In this document: positions 26,292 to 35,045 of the stretch, piece by piece
How positions within the stretch are numbered: position 1 is the first letter of the stretch
Layout: every line of letters starts with the position of its first letter
Origin: Micromonospora yangpuensis
GTDB lineage: Bacteria > Actinomycetota > Actinomycetes > Mycobacteriales > Micromonosporaceae
NCBI RefSeq assembly: GCF_900091615.1
Contig: NZ_FMIA01000002.1
Span: 6,076,001 to 6,140,000, forward strand
DNA: 64,000 nt
Direction of reading: 5' to 3'
Notes under the pieces: model-generated
Told to the model about the DNA's origin: nothing
The model's input: the letters and a program-made list of their open reading frames with translations, nothing else
Database searches by the model: none
Translations under genes and position numbers: made by a program

Positions 26292-27310
26292 GCCGCCACC
26301 TGCCGTGGAGCCCGATCCGGCACGTCGAGCTGCTGCTGGGCCCGGCCCAGCACGTCGAGTTGCTGCTGGGCCCGGCCCAGCACGTCGAGCAGAGGCTCGG
26401 CGTCCCGCGGGCGCAGCCGGCCGGCGGCGATGGCCCGGTCCGCGGTCCGCCGGGCCAGCACCAGGTACGCCGGCACGGACTCGGGCGCGGTCGCCGCCAG
26501 GCGGTCCAGGTGCCGGCGGACCGTACCCGCGTCACCCCGGGAGACCGGACCGGTCAGCGCGTCGTCACCCAGACTCAGCGCGTTGGTCAGCGCGGCCCCC
26601 AACAGCGGGCCGAGGACCTTCTCCGGCTGGGCCACCCCGGCGTCGCGCAGCCGGTCGGCGGCCTCGTTGACCAGGGTGACCAGATGGTTCGCCCCGTGCG
26701 CGAGCGCCGCGTGGTAGAGCGGGCGATCCACCTCACCTACCCATTCCGGCACCCCGCCCAGGTCGGCCACGAGCCGGGCGGCCAGCACCCGCAGCCCGGC
26801 GGGGGCGGTCACCCCGTACGAGATGCCGGCGAGCCGGGACAGGTCGTCGGGAGTACCGGTGAAGGTCATCGCCGGATGCAGGGCGAGCGGACGGGCCCCG
26901 ACGGCGACCGCCGGGGCGAGCACGGCCAACCCGTGCGCGCCGGAGGTGTGCGCGACCACCTGACCCGGTTGCAGCGCCCCGGCGCCGGCCAGCCCGGCGA
27001 CCACCCCGGCCAGGGCGTCGTCCGGTACCGCGAGCAGCAGCAGGTCGGTGGCGGACCGGGCGACCGAGGCGGCGGTGCGGTTCGGCGTCCCGGGCAGCAA
27101 CAACGCGGCGCGGGCCCGGCTGGCCCCGGCCCCACCGGAGGCGGCGACCACCCGGTGTCCGGCGGCGACAAGCGCGGCGCCCAGGACGGCGCCGACCCGG
27201 CCGGTGCCGACGACACCGACGGTCAGGCGGGAGGTGGCGGACGAGTAGGCGCCCGATGGCGCGACGGCCCCGAGCGGGGCGGCCGGGCGCGGGCGCGACG
27301 GTGCGCTCAT
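26288..27310 (-). CDS. Rossmann-like / DUF2520 oxidoreductase, candidate ketopantoate reductase
   Basis: The 340-aa protein has an NAD(P)-binding Rossmann motif [19 protein letters not shown] at about residues 29-47. The F420-oxidoreductase-like fold continues with [11 protein letters not shown] and [12 protein letters not shown] helical DUF2520 domain follows, with [17 protein letters not shown]. It overlaps panC, in an operon with panD and no panE, so reduction of ketopantoate (the PanG-type role) is an attractive inference. The C-terminal tail contains a duplicated [10 protein letters not shown] encoded by 30-bp repeats. An ATG five bases upstream is out of frame; GAGGA lies 12 nt before the chosen start. 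Confidence 0.85.
   Translation of the reverse strand: MSAPSRPRPAAPLGAVAPSGAYSSATSRLTVGVVGTGRVGAVLGAALVAAGHRVVAASGGAGASRARAALLLPGTPNRTAASVARSATDLLLLAVPDDALAGVVAGLAGAGALQPGQVVAHTSGAHGLAVLAPAVAVGARPLALHPAMTFTGTPDDLSRLAGISYGVTAPAGLRVLAARLVADLGGVPEWVGEVDRPLYHAALAHGANHLVTLVNEAADRLRDAGVAQPEKVLGPLLGAALTNALSLGDDALTGPVSRGDAGTVRRHLDRLAATAPESVPAYLVLARRTADRAIAAGRLRPRDAEPLLDVLGRAQQQLDVLGRAQQQLDVPDRAPRQVAA
26321..26391. repeat. 30-bp in-frame minisatellite at the 3' end of the DUF2520 gene
   Basis: CACGTCGAGCTGCTGCTGGG plus CCCGGCCCAG at 26321-26350 is repeated at 26351-26380 with one change, then partly at 26381-26391. It encodes tandem [10 protein letters not shown], so copy number changes would alter only the tail length. 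Confidence 0.85.
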
Positions 27311-27413
27311 AGCATGATCCAGTCCTCGAAGGGGGTACCGGTCGATCGCAAGTATGCTCCGCCGTGACAGACCTGAAACAAGCAGTTGTGAAAACCTTCA
27401 CCACCCACCCCCA

Positions 27414-27463
27414 TGCAAGGAAGGGCCCCTTGTTAACGCTTTCTGTATAGGAAGGGGCCCCTC
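27414..27463. repeat. GGGCCC-cored intergenic repeat, copy 2 (double core)
   Basis: The element contains AAGGAAGGGCCCCTTGTTAAC followed closely by AGGAAGGGGCCCCTCC. The first half, reverse complemented, matches the repeat at 20426-20449. It sits in the divergent promoter region between the pantothenate operon and the midA-like gene. Confidence 0.65.
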
Positions 27464-27503
27464 CAAACCGGCGGGTGACGCGAGCGGGCGGGCGGGCGGC
27501 GCA

Positions 27504-27509
27504 TAGGGT
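27504..27509 (+). promoter_or_regulatory. -10 hexamer TAGGGT of leaderless midA-like gene
   Basis: TAGGGT is followed by 6 nt and GTG 27516. Confidence 0.5.
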
Positions 27510-27515
27510 CGGCGG

Positions 27516-28691
27516 GTGACCGACGTCGGACGAGGGGACGGGTCGCCGATCCGTTGGCGGATGGCGATGAGCCGGGCGCTCTACGGCCCCAACGGCTTCT
27601 TCGTCTCCGGCACCGGTCCGGCCGACCACTTCCGTACCAGCGTGCACGCCTCCCCCGCGTTCACCTCGGCGTTGCTCCGGTTGGTCGAGCGGGTCGACGC
27701 CGCGCTCGGCCACCCCGCCCGGCTGGATGTCGTGGACGTGGGCGCGGGCCGCGGCGAACTGCTCCGGACCCTCGCCGTCCAGCTGATCGGCGCGGACAGG
27801 CACTCACCGGGCGACGCGCCCAGGACGGGCGGCAGCCCGCCCGCTGCACCGCTCGCCCGACGGCTACGCCTGACCGCCGTCGAACTCGCCCCACCCCCGG
27901 CCGAACTGCCGCCCGGCATCGACTGGGTCGATCGGGTCCCGGCCGGGATCACCGGCCTACTGGTCGCCACCGAGTGGCTCGACAACGTACCGCTCGACGT
28001 GGCCGTCCGGGTCGGTGACGGCTGGCGGTACCTCGTGGTCGACCCGGCGACCGGCACCGAGACCGTCGGTGACCTGGTCGACCCGGCCGATGCCAGCTGG
28101 CTCGCCACCTGGTGGGCCGGCACCGGTGGGCCCGTCCCTGTTCGCGGCCGACCGGACGACGGTCCGGCCCGGCCCCTGGCGCGGGACACCGGGCGGACCG
28201 GGAACAGTCCGATCGTCGGACCGCGCGCGGAGATCGGCCGGAGTCGGGACGAGGCCTGGGCCGACGCGGTACGCCGGATCGACCGGGGACTCGCCCTGGG
28301 CGTCGACTACGGGCACCTGAGCGACGACCGGCCGGCGACCGGCAGCCTGACCGGCTACCGTGCCGGGCGGCAGGTGCCACCGGTACCCGACGGGTCCTGT
28401 GACCTCACCGCCCACGTGGCGGTGGACGCCGTCGCCGCGGCCGGCGCGGCGGTCGCCGGGTCGGCGTACTCGCTGGTCAGGCAGCGTGACGCGCTGCGGG
28501 CGCTCGGGGCCGACGGCGGCCGGCCACCGCTCACCCTGGCCTCGACCGACCCGACCGGGTACGTCCGCGCGCTCGCCGCCGCCTCGGCGGTGGCCGAACT
28601 GACCGACCCGGCCGGCCTCGGCGGACACTGGTGGTGGGGTCAACCGGTCGGCATCGATCCCGACGCGGTCATGGCACGATGGCGAACATGA
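27516..28691 (+). CDS. MidA/NDUFAF7-family SAM-dependent methyltransferase
   Basis: The 391-aa protein starts with the family segment [17 protein letters not shown] (MidA proteins begin with ALYGPxGYY). SAM motif [19 protein letters not shown] follows near residue 70, then acidic [10 protein letters not shown] and [16 protein letters not shown]. Mitochondrial NDUFAF7 of this family dimethylates an Arg of complex I subunit NDUFS2, the NuoD homologue. Here the gene overlaps a nuoD paralogue by 4 nt, so the same enzyme-substrate pair is encoded side by side. A roughly 30-residue Pro/Arg-rich insert (near [15 protein letters not shown]) interrupts the domain. The start GTG is set by a -10 hexamer 6 nt upstream. 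Confidence 0.88.
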   Translation: MTDVGRGDGSPIRWRMAMSRALYGPNGFFVSGTGPADHFRTSVHASPAFTSALLRLVERVDAALGHPARLDVVDVGAGRGELLRTLAVQLIGADRHSPGDAPRTGGSPPAAPLARRLRLTAVELAPPPAELPPGIDWVDRVPAGITGLLVATEWLDNVPLDVAVRVGDGWRYLVVDPATGTETVGDLVDPADASWLATWWAGTGGPVPVRGRPDDGPARPLARDTGRTGNSPIVGPRAEIGRSRDEAWADAVRRIDRGLALGVDYGHLSDDRPATGSLTGYRAGRQVPPVPDGSCDLTAHVAVDAVAAAGAAVAGSAYSLVRQRDALRALGADGGRPPLTLASTDPTGYVRALAAASAVAELTDPAGLGGHWWWGQPVGIDPDAVMARWRT

Positions 28692-29866
28692 CCACGGACA
28701 CCGGTGATCTCCGCGAGCTGACCGTCGGCACCGGCGCGGGACTGGTGGCCGGCACCTCCGGTGAACAGCTCGGCACCGACATGGTGCTCAACATCGGCCC
28801 GCAGCACCCCTCCACCCACGGCGTACTCCGGCTCAGGCTGGTCCTCGACGGCGAACGGGTGATCTCCGCCGAGCCGGTCGTCGGATACATGCACCGGGGG
28901 GCCGAGAAGCTCTTCGAGGTACGCGACTACCGGCAGATCATCGTGTTGGCCAACCGGCACGACTGGCTCTCGGCGTTCTCCAACGAGTTGGGCGTGGTGC
29001 TCGCCGTCGAGCGGTTGATGGGCCTGGAGGTGCCGGAGCGGGCGGTGTGGCTGCGGATGGCCCTCGCCGAGCTCAACCGGGTGCTCAACCACCTGATGTT
29101 CCTCGGCTCGTACCCGCTGGAGATCGGGGCGATCACCCCGATGTTCTACGCGTTCCGGGAGCGGGAGACCCTCCAGGCAGCGCTTGAGGAGGTGTCCGGC
29201 GGACGGATCCACTACATGTTCAACCGGATCGGTGGGCTCAAGGAGGAGGTACCGGCCGGGTGGACGGGGCGGGCCCGCGACGCCATCGGTGTCGTCCGGC
29301 GACGTATGCCGGACCTCGACGACCTGATCCGCCGCAACGACATCTTCCTGGCCCGTACCGTCGGGGTGGGGGTGCTCTCCGCCGCCGACGCCGCCGCGTT
29401 CGGCGCCTCCGGGCCGGTGGCCCGCGCCTCCGGGCTCGACTTCGACCTGCGCCGCGACGAGCCGTACCTGGCCTACGGCGAGCTGGACGTGCCGGTGGTC
29501 ACCCGCACCGCCGGCGACTGCCACGCCCGCTTCGAGGTCCTCCTCGACCAGGTGTACGCCTCACTCGACCTGGCCGAGCAGTGTCTGCACCGGGTCGACC
29601 GGCTCACCGGACCGATCAACACCCGGCTGCCGAAGGTGGTCAAGGCCCCGGAGGGGCACACCTACGCGTGGACCGAGAACCCGCTCGGCGTGAACGGGTA
29701 CTACCTGGTCTCGCGCGGGGAGAAGACGCCGTGGCGACTCAAGCTGCGCACCGCCTCGTACGCGAACGTGCAGGCCCTGGCCACCCTGCTCCCGGGCGCT
29801 CTGGTGCCGGACCTGATCGCGATCCTCGGTTCGATGTTCTTCGTGGTCGGCGACATCGACAAGTAG
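28688..29866 (+). CDS. nuoD2: NADH-quinone oxidoreductase subunit D paralogue (49-kDa subunit)
   Basis: This is the complex I quinone-pocket subunit family. The 392-aa protein has [20 protein letters not shown] near its start, and [16 protein letters not shown] containing the Arg equivalent to the NDUFAF7-methylated residue. It also has [19 protein letters not shown] and ends with FFVVGDIDK. All other nuo genes are missing here, so it is an orphan second copy, as known in Salinispora and Streptomyces. ATG 28688 overlaps the methyltransferase stop (ATGA); ATG 28679 would add MAN. Whether it joins a full complex I or a partial complex is unknown. Confidence 0.93.
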   Translation: MTTDTGDLRELTVGTGAGLVAGTSGEQLGTDMVLNIGPQHPSTHGVLRLRLVLDGERVISAEPVVGYMHRGAEKLFEVRDYRQIIVLANRHDWLSAFSNELGVVLAVERLMGLEVPERAVWLRMALAELNRVLNHLMFLGSYPLEIGAITPMFYAFRERETLQAALEEVSGGRIHYMFNRIGGLKEEVPAGWTGRARDAIGVVRRRMPDLDDLIRRNDIFLARTVGVGVLSAADAAAFGASGPVARASGLDFDLRRDEPYLAYGELDVPVVTRTAGDCHARFEVLLDQVYASLDLAEQCLHRVDRLTGPINTRLPKVVKAPEGHTYAWTENPLGVNGYYLVSRGEKTPWRLKLRTASYANVQALATLLPGALVPDLIAILGSMFFVVGDIDK

Positions 29867-29874
29867 TCCGCCGG

Positions 29875-32292
29875 TCAACGCCAGCGACCGCCCGACTCGT
29901 CGCCACCGGCGTAGGGGGTCGCCTGATCGCCGGGGTAGGACGTCTCGTATCCGCCGGCGTGCGGAGAACGGTCGGCGCCGGCGCGGGGAACGTCGTCGCG
30001 GGGCGGGTACCCGTAGCGCTGTTCGTCGGGACGCTGGTGCCGACTATGCCGGCTCGGCTCGGGCTCCCCAGTTGACCAGCCGCTGTCCGGCTGCCCAGCC
30101 GCCGGCCAGTCGGTCCCGGCGGCCGGCTGCCCAGCCGCCGGCCAGCTGCCGTCGGGCTGTTGTCCCGCCCACCGGTCCTCGGCCGCCGGTTGCCCCGGCG
30201 GGGCCGCCGGTCGCCACTGCTCGGGCACCGGCACGCCACCAGCCGGCAGCGCCGGGCGGCCCTCCGGCCCGGCCCGGCCGCCGCCCCACCGACCAGCACC
30301 GGCCGGACCGTACGCCCCGGCTTCGCCCTGCCGACCTGCCTGCTCCGGCCTGCCTGTCTGGCGGTGACCACCGGTGGGGCCGTACCTGACGGGCTGACCC
30401 GGATCCCCGGCCGGAGCGCCTTCCCCGGCCTGGTCACGTCGACCAGCACCGGCAGCTCCGCCGGGCTGGTCGTACCCGTCGGGTGGGACACCGTGGCGGA
30501 CCTCCGCCCACTGGTCCTCCACCCGGAACCCGCCGCCGGTGCCGTCGGCGTGCATCGTCGCGCGCCGTTGGCCGACCCGCACCTCGTGGCCACCTTCGTC
30601 GGCGCGTACCTCGGTCCACCGGCTCCCGGCCTGCGCCTCCGACCAGCCTTCGGCCGCACCGTGCCCGGTGGCGCGGCCGTGCGTTCCGGAGTGCCCACGC
30701 GGATCGGCGTGCCCGTACGGATCGGCGTGCCCACGCGGGTCGGCGTGCTTGTACGGGTCGGCGTGCCCATACGGATCGGCGTGCCCATACGGATCGGCGT
30801 GACCGTACGGGTCGGGGCTGCCGGTCCACTGTTGCCCAGCGGGACGGCCGGTCCACTGTTCTTCATCCGGTCGACTGGTCGGGGCGGGACCGGGCGGGAC
30901 CCGCCGCCCAGGAGGGGCAGGGTCGTCACGCCCGGCCCAGGACCGGGACCGGTCCGGACCAGCCGACCCCGGCCAGGCCTGCTGTTCCCCATCGGACCAG
31001 GACCGCCCGGCCGATCCCGGATCGGACCAGGAACGGTCCGCCCCGGGTGGGCCCGCCGGCCCAGGTCCGGAGTCGGACCACGCCCGCTGGTCGGCACCGC
31101 CCCAGCGGGCGCGCTCCTGCCGGTCCGTCCGCGAGCGGTCATCGGCGCGGGACCGGTCATCGGGCCAACCATGGTCTGGCCGGGAATGCTCCGCGGCTCC
31201 CCGCCCAGGCTCGTCGTGTGTGGTGGGCGGCGACCACGGGCGCGCGTACCGGTCATCCGTTACCGGCGCGGCGCCGGATCCGTCCAGCACGGTGTGCCGG
31301 GTGACGTGCACGGTCTCGGTGTGCCGCACCACCCCCATCTGGCGGGACGCGAAGTCGGAATGCCCGCCCGATGGCACCCCGCCCGATGCCGTCCGTCCCG
31401 CAGACCGTCCGGCCGCTTCCGATCCGGTGCCGTACCGACCCGGCGGGCCGGTCGGCTGCTCGTACGCCGGGCGGGCGGCAGCGCCGTACCGGCCGGTCGG
31501 AGCGGGTGCTGGCTCCGCGTCGTACCGCCGGTCGCTGTCGGCGGTCTCCCCCGACGCGCGCGCCCGCCCGGGCGACCCGGCCACGTCCGGGGCGGAGGAT
31601 ACCGGGTGCCAACCGTCCGGTTCGGCCCTCGCGGAGTCGACCGACGGGGGTGGCCAGCCCGGCGGCGTCCCGGTCGTGGCACCGTCCGGCACCTCGGCAA
31701 CCGGTATCCGGGAACGGGGAACCGCCACCGGCACCTCGGGGACGGAAACCCCGGCCGCCGGCACCTCCGGAACCGACGCCCGGGCCCGCGGCACCTCCGG
31801 AACCGACGCCCGGGCCCGCGGCACCTCCGGAACCGACGCCCGGGCCCGCGGCACCTCGGGGACGGGCAACTGGGCCCGTCCGGGACCTGCCGGCTGGTCC
31901 ACGGCGGGCGGGGGCGGGGAATCGTCAGTGGGGGCGGAGTCGAGCCGTCGACGCAGCTCGGCCACCGCGTCCTGGGCCCGCTGAGACTGGTCGAGGGCCT
32001 GGTTGCCCCGCTGGGCGGCGGCGACGATCTCGCCGCGCAAATCCCGACGGAGTTCCTCGATCTCCTCGTACACCCCGTCCGCATCGGTGCCGTCCTCCGG
32101 CCGCAGCGCGATCGACAGACCGATCAGCACGACCGAGGCGATGGCCAGTACCGCCGCGAACCGCAGTGGTCCGTTGCTGTCGGCGATCAGCAGTGTCAAC
32201 GCCGCTACCGGCGCAAACGCCACGCCGGTCCAGAAGAGCACGGTCAACAACGACGGGGTACGCCGATCGGCGGTGGGAACCGTGGCGGGCAT
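29875..32292 (-). CDS. Large repeat-rich disordered membrane protein
   Basis: The 805-aa product has two N-terminal membrane helices (SLLTVLFWTGVAFAPVAALTLLI and FAAVLAIASVVLIGLSIAL). A coiled-coil segment with an acidic/basic pattern (YEEIEELRRDLRGEIVAAA) follows at about residues 75-115. The remaining roughly 680 residues are disordered and rich in Pro, Gly, Asp, Arg and Trp. It includes three perfect 10-residue repeats (PRARASVPEV) and seven hexapeptides DP[YR][GK]H[AS]. Its location matches the Ala/Arg/Pro-rich transmembrane protein between DUF2520 and DUF3180 in mycobacteria (Rv3604c). A start at ATG 32292 excludes an implausible upstream extension. Function is unknown; a cell-envelope scaffold is a guess. 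Confidence 0.8.
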   Translation of the reverse strand: MPATVPTADRRTPSLLTVLFWTGVAFAPVAALTLLIADSNGPLRFAAVLAIASVVLIGLSIALRPEDGTDADGVYEEIEELRRDLRGEIVAAAQRGNQALDQSQRAQDAVAELRRRLDSAPTDDSPPPPAVDQPAGPGRAQLPVPEVPRARASVPEVPRARASVPEVPRARASVPEVPAAGVSVPEVPVAVPRSRIPVAEVPDGATTGTPPGWPPPSVDSARAEPDGWHPVSSAPDVAGSPGRARASGETADSDRRYDAEPAPAPTGRYGAAARPAYEQPTGPPGRYGTGSEAAGRSAGRTASGGVPSGGHSDFASRQMGVVRHTETVHVTRHTVLDGSGAAPVTDDRYARPWSPPTTHDEPGRGAAEHSRPDHGWPDDRSRADDRSRTDRQERARWGGADQRAWSDSGPGPAGPPGADRSWSDPGSAGRSWSDGEQQAWPGSAGPDRSRSWAGRDDPAPPGRRVPPGPAPTSRPDEEQWTGRPAGQQWTGSPDPYGHADPYGHADPYGHADPYKHADPRGHADPYGHADPRGHSGTHGRATGHGAAEGWSEAQAGSRWTEVRADEGGHEVRVGQRRATMHADGTGGGFRVEDQWAEVRHGVPPDGYDQPGGAAGAGRRDQAGEGAPAGDPGQPVRYGPTGGHRQTGRPEQAGRQGEAGAYGPAGAGRWGGGRAGPEGRPALPAGGVPVPEQWRPAAPPGQPAAEDRWAGQQPDGSWPAAGQPAAGTDWPAAGQPDSGWSTGEPEPSRHSRHQRPDEQRYGYPPRDDVPRAGADRSPHAGGYETSYPGDQATPYAGGDESGGRWR
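30688..30813. repeat. Seven 18-bp repeats encoding DPYGHA-type hexapeptides
   Basis: Seven contiguous 18-bp units on the minus strand encode DPYGHA (four copies), DPYKHA, DPRGHA and DPRGHS. They lie within the disordered tail of the membrane protein gene. Confidence 0.9.
31761..31850. repeat. Three perfect 30-bp repeats in the disordered protein gene
   Basis: GCACCTCCGGAACCGACGCC plus CGGGCCCGCG is repeated three times without mismatch, encoding the ASVPEVPRAR decapeptide. A fourth partial copy follows at 31851-31860. Confidence 0.9.
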
Positions 32293-32404
32293 GGGTGTGC
32301 AGCCTACCCAGCGGGTCCCGGGCAACGGAACAGTGGTGGACAACCCGGTAGGAACGGGGCGGACGCCGGAAACCGCCGGTTCAGGGGCCGGCCGGGCCAA
32401 CAGA

Positions 32405-32445
32405 CGAACGGTGCGGGACCCCGGATCGGGGTCCCGCACCGTTCG
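32405..32445 (-). terminator. Terminator of the ABC transporter operon
   Basis: An 18-bp perfect stem (32405-32422 with 32428-32445) and a GGATC loop lie 15 bp after the stop of the binding-protein gene. Confidence 0.88.
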
Positions 32446-32460
32446 CAGCGCTCTGGTCGG

Positions 32461-33462
32461 TCAGCCCTGGGCGTAGGCGCCGTCGGAGGAGAAGATCAGA
32501 CCCACACTGATGGTGCCGGTCCGCAACCCGGTCTTGGTCAGCGGACCGCCCTGGTCCAGCGACGAGAACGAGCCCACGGCGAGCCCGTACGTCTTCTCCA
32601 GGCCCGGCTTGCAGAAGGGCCGCTCCTGGCACTCCGGCGGACCGCCGAGCACCGTCGCGTTACCCGAGCACTTGTCGGCCAGGTCGGAGAGGGTACGGAC
32701 GCCGTACTTGTCGGCGAAGGCCTGAGTGACGGCGAAGGCGTTCTGGTTCTGTGCCGCCGAGGCCGCCCCGAAGGTGAGGCCGTTGCGCTCGCCGAGGCCC
32801 TTGAGCGCCTCGACGGTCTTCTCCACCTCCGGGGAGGAGACCGGCTGCGCGTCCTTGTTGAGCTTGGCGTTCAGGAACTCGGCCATGGTGGCGGCGTACT
32901 CCGGCACCACCTGGATCTCACCCTTGGCCAGGGCCGGCTCGTAGAGCTCCCGGTTGCCGATGGTCTGCACCGTGACGTCGTACCCGGCCTCGGTGAGCAC
33001 GATCCGGTAGAGCTCGCCGAGCGTCTGGCTCTCGGCGAAGTTGCCGGCGCCGACCACGATCTTGCCGCCGGGGCCCTTGGCGATGCCGTTGGTCAGTCCG
33101 TTGCCACCGGCGAACTCCTCGGCGGCCACCTTCGAGGACTTCCGGTCCACGTCGACGGCCTTGTTCAGCTGGATCAGCTTCTCGGTGTCGAGCGCCGTGG
33201 AGACCTTGTCCAGTGCCGCGATGAGCTGCGGATCGGCCGCCTCGGCGTTGACCGCGGGGAGGATGTTGTCGGCGTTCTGCAGCTTCTTGTCGTCCTCCAA
33301 CGCCACCAGCTGGTCACCGGCGACCGGCGCGCAACCGGCCCCCGACGCCTCCTGCTGCGGGGCCTCGGTGCCGGAGGAACCGGCGTCACCGCAGCCGGTG
33401 AGCAGGCCTGCCGCGGCGAGAGCACCCACCGCGCCGATGGCCAGCCGTGTACGAGCGCGCAT
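32461..33462 (-). CDS. Glycine betaine/choline-type ABC transporter binding lipoprotein, circularly permuted
   Basis: The 333-aa lipoprotein has lipobox LLTGC with Cys24. In ordinary OpuAC/ProX proteins the order is a start like IxIGSKNFTEQ and, near the C-terminus, VLEDDKxxxxPxN. Here LVALEDDKKLQNADNILPAV comes first (residues 52-71) and KIVVGAGNFAESQTLGELY follows (about 134-152). The protein ends at the point where the LEDDK block would normally begin. This is the pattern of a circular permutation of the osmolyte-binding fold. Ligand specificity (glycine betaine, choline or another quaternary amine) is inferred only from family. It lies last in a minus-strand operon with two permeases. GGAAGG precedes ATG 33462. 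Confidence 0.85.
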   Translation of the reverse strand: MRARTRLAIGAVGALAAAGLLTGCGDAGSSGTEAPQQEASGAGCAPVAGDQLVALEDDKKLQNADNILPAVNAEAADPQLIAALDKVSTALDTEKLIQLNKAVDVDRKSSKVAAEEFAGGNGLTNGIAKGPGGKIVVGAGNFAESQTLGELYRIVLTEAGYDVTVQTIGNRELYEPALAKGEIQVVPEYAATMAEFLNAKLNKDAQPVSSPEVEKTVEALKGLGERNGLTFGAASAAQNQNAFAVTQAFADKYGVRTLSDLADKCSGNATVLGGPPECQERPFCKPGLEKTYGLAVGSFSSLDQGGPLTKTGLRTGTISVGLIFSSDGAYAQG

Positions 33463-33637
33463 GATGCCCGCCTTCCGTGTCCCGGCGCGGCCCTACCGGG
33501 CCGGCCGCGTGTCCGACGGGCGAACTGAACCGGCCGCCCGTGCTCTCCAGCCAACATCCTCACGTACGGGTCCGACAAACCCAGGCGACGTTTGTCACCG
33601 GATCGTCACCGAGAAGCAGCCCCGCGGGTGCCGCCGG

Positions 33638-34360
33638 TCAGTTGCCGGCGATCGCGTTGCCGGCCCGACGGTTGGCCCGACGCCTCGCCGGTCGCAGCGG
33701 ACGCGGGGTCACCAGCCGCTCGATCAGGGCCAGCACCAACTCGGCCAGGAGCGCGAGCCCGGCCACCAGGAGGCCGCCGGCCAGGATCTGGCCTCCACCG
33801 CTGGCGATGCTCAGCCCGAACCCGGCGCGGATGATCTCCCCCAGCCCGCCACCGTTGACGAACGTGGCCAGCGCGGCGGTGGCGATCACCTGGACCGTCG
33901 CGGTACGGAAACCGGCCGCCAGGTACGGCACCGCGAGCGGCAACTCGACCCGGCGCAGCACCTGCCCACCGGAGAGCCCCATGCCACGCGCCGCGTCGCG
34001 GGTCTCCGGATCGACCTGACGGACCCCGGTGTACGCGTTGGCCAGCAGCGGAGGAACCGCGAAGACGGCCAGCGCCACCACCACCGCGGGTCGGCCGAAA
34101 CCCAGGAAGGTAAGCGGCAGGATGGTCAGCAGCGCGAGGGTGGGCACGGCGAGCGTGACGTTGGAGACCAGCACGACCAGGCCGCCGCCGCGGCCGGTGT
34201 GCCCGAGCCAGAGCCCGAGCGGCCAGGCCAGCAGACAGCCCAGGGCCACCGCCGTCGCGGACATGCTCAGGTGCTCGCCGAGCCGGTCCAGGATCCCGCC
34301 CGGGTTGGTCCAGTTCAGCGGGTCGTTGAGCCAGCGGACCGCCTGCTCGACGGCGCTCAC
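33638..34360 (-). CDS. ABC transporter permease, OpuC/OsmU type (second permease)
   Basis: The 240-aa protein has about six helices and the EAA-type ATPase-coupling loop RDAARGMGLSGGQVLRRVELP, as in betaine/carnitine/choline (OpuCB/OpuCD) importers. The GTG start at 34360 overlaps the preceding permease stop (GTGA), so the longer frame to 34639 is discarded. It pairs with the other permease to form the membrane channel. Confidence 0.9.
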   Translation of the reverse strand: MSAVEQAVRWLNDPLNWTNPGGILDRLGEHLSMSATAVALGCLLAWPLGLWLGHTGRGGGLVVLVSNVTLAVPTLALLTILPLTFLGFGRPAVVVALAVFAVPPLLANAYTGVRQVDPETRDAARGMGLSGGQVLRRVELPLAVPYLAAGFRTATVQVIATAALATFVNGGGLGEIIRAGFGLSIASGGGQILAGGLLVAGLALLAELVLALIERLVTPRPLRPARRRANRRAGNAIAGN

Positions 34361-35043
34361 CGGGCCCGCCTCGTCACCCAGGGGGTGAGCAGTCGTCCCG
34401 CCCCGGCCAGCAGCAGATCGGCCAGCAGGGCCAACAGCACGCAGAGCAGCGTACCGGTCATGATCTGGGCCTTGTAGAAGTTGTTCTGGAAGCCGGCGAA
34501 GATCAGCTGACCGAGCCCACCGCGCCCCACCACCACCCCCACCGTGACCAGCGCCACCGTCGACACCGTGGCCAGCCGGAGCCCGGTGAGGATGCCCGGC
34601 AGCGCCAGCGGCAGGTCGATCCGGAACAACCGCCCCCACCGGCCGTACCCCATGCCCTCGGCCGCCTCGCGGACCTCCGGCGGCACCTGGTTCAGACCGG
34701 CCACCGCGTTGCGCACGATGACCAGCAGCGCGTACAGCACCACCACGCTGAGCACCGTGACCGCGCCGATGCCGAGGTACGGCGCGAGGAACGCGAAGAG
34801 GGCCAGCGAGGGGATCGTGTAGAGCACCCCGGTCAGCGCGACGATCGGCCCGGCCAGCGGCCGGAACCAGTACGCGGCGACGGCGAGCGGCAGGCCGACC
34901 AGAGCGGCGATCAGCACCGCGCGGACCGTCAGCCAGGCGTGGTCACCCACCGCGGCGAGGATCGTGTCAGAGTTGTCCCGCACATACTGCCAGGAGAACC
35001 ACGGGTTACCCGGGTCGGCCCGGTAGCTCAGGCGGAGGGACAT
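34357..35043 (-). CDS. ABC transporter permease, OpuC/OsmU type (first permease)
   Basis: The 228-aa membrane protein has six predicted helices and a clear EAA loop REAAEGMGYGRWGRLFRIDLP. A TACCGT hexamer on the minus strand (35050-35055) ends 6 nt before ATG 35043, so translation is probably leaderless. Its start lies just 2 bp from the start of the divergent ATPase gene, so each promoter must overlap the other gene's 5' end. Confidence 0.92.
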   Translation of the reverse strand: MSLRLSYRADPGNPWFSWQYVRDNSDTILAAVGDHAWLTVRAVLIAALVGLPLAVAAYWFRPLAGPIVALTGVLYTIPSLALFAFLAPYLGIGAVTVLSVVVLYALLVIVRNAVAGLNQVPPEVREAAEGMGYGRWGRLFRIDLPLALPGILTGLRLATVSTVALVTVGVVVGRGGLGQLIFAGFQNNFYKAQIMTGTLLCVLLALLADLLLAGAGRLLTPWVTRRAR

Positions 35044-35045
35044 AC

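Noticed and set aside
30688..31850. Short regular repeats that might suggest a CRISPR array
   Set aside because: The repeats are contiguous, 18 or 30 bp, in frame and without spacers, and encode peptide repeats; no cas genes are nearby.
30160..33528. 1122-codon plus-strand frame opposite the repeat-rich protein and the ABC binding protein
   Set aside because: It spans two unrelated minus-strand genes and their terminator and is Arg/Pro shadow sequence.
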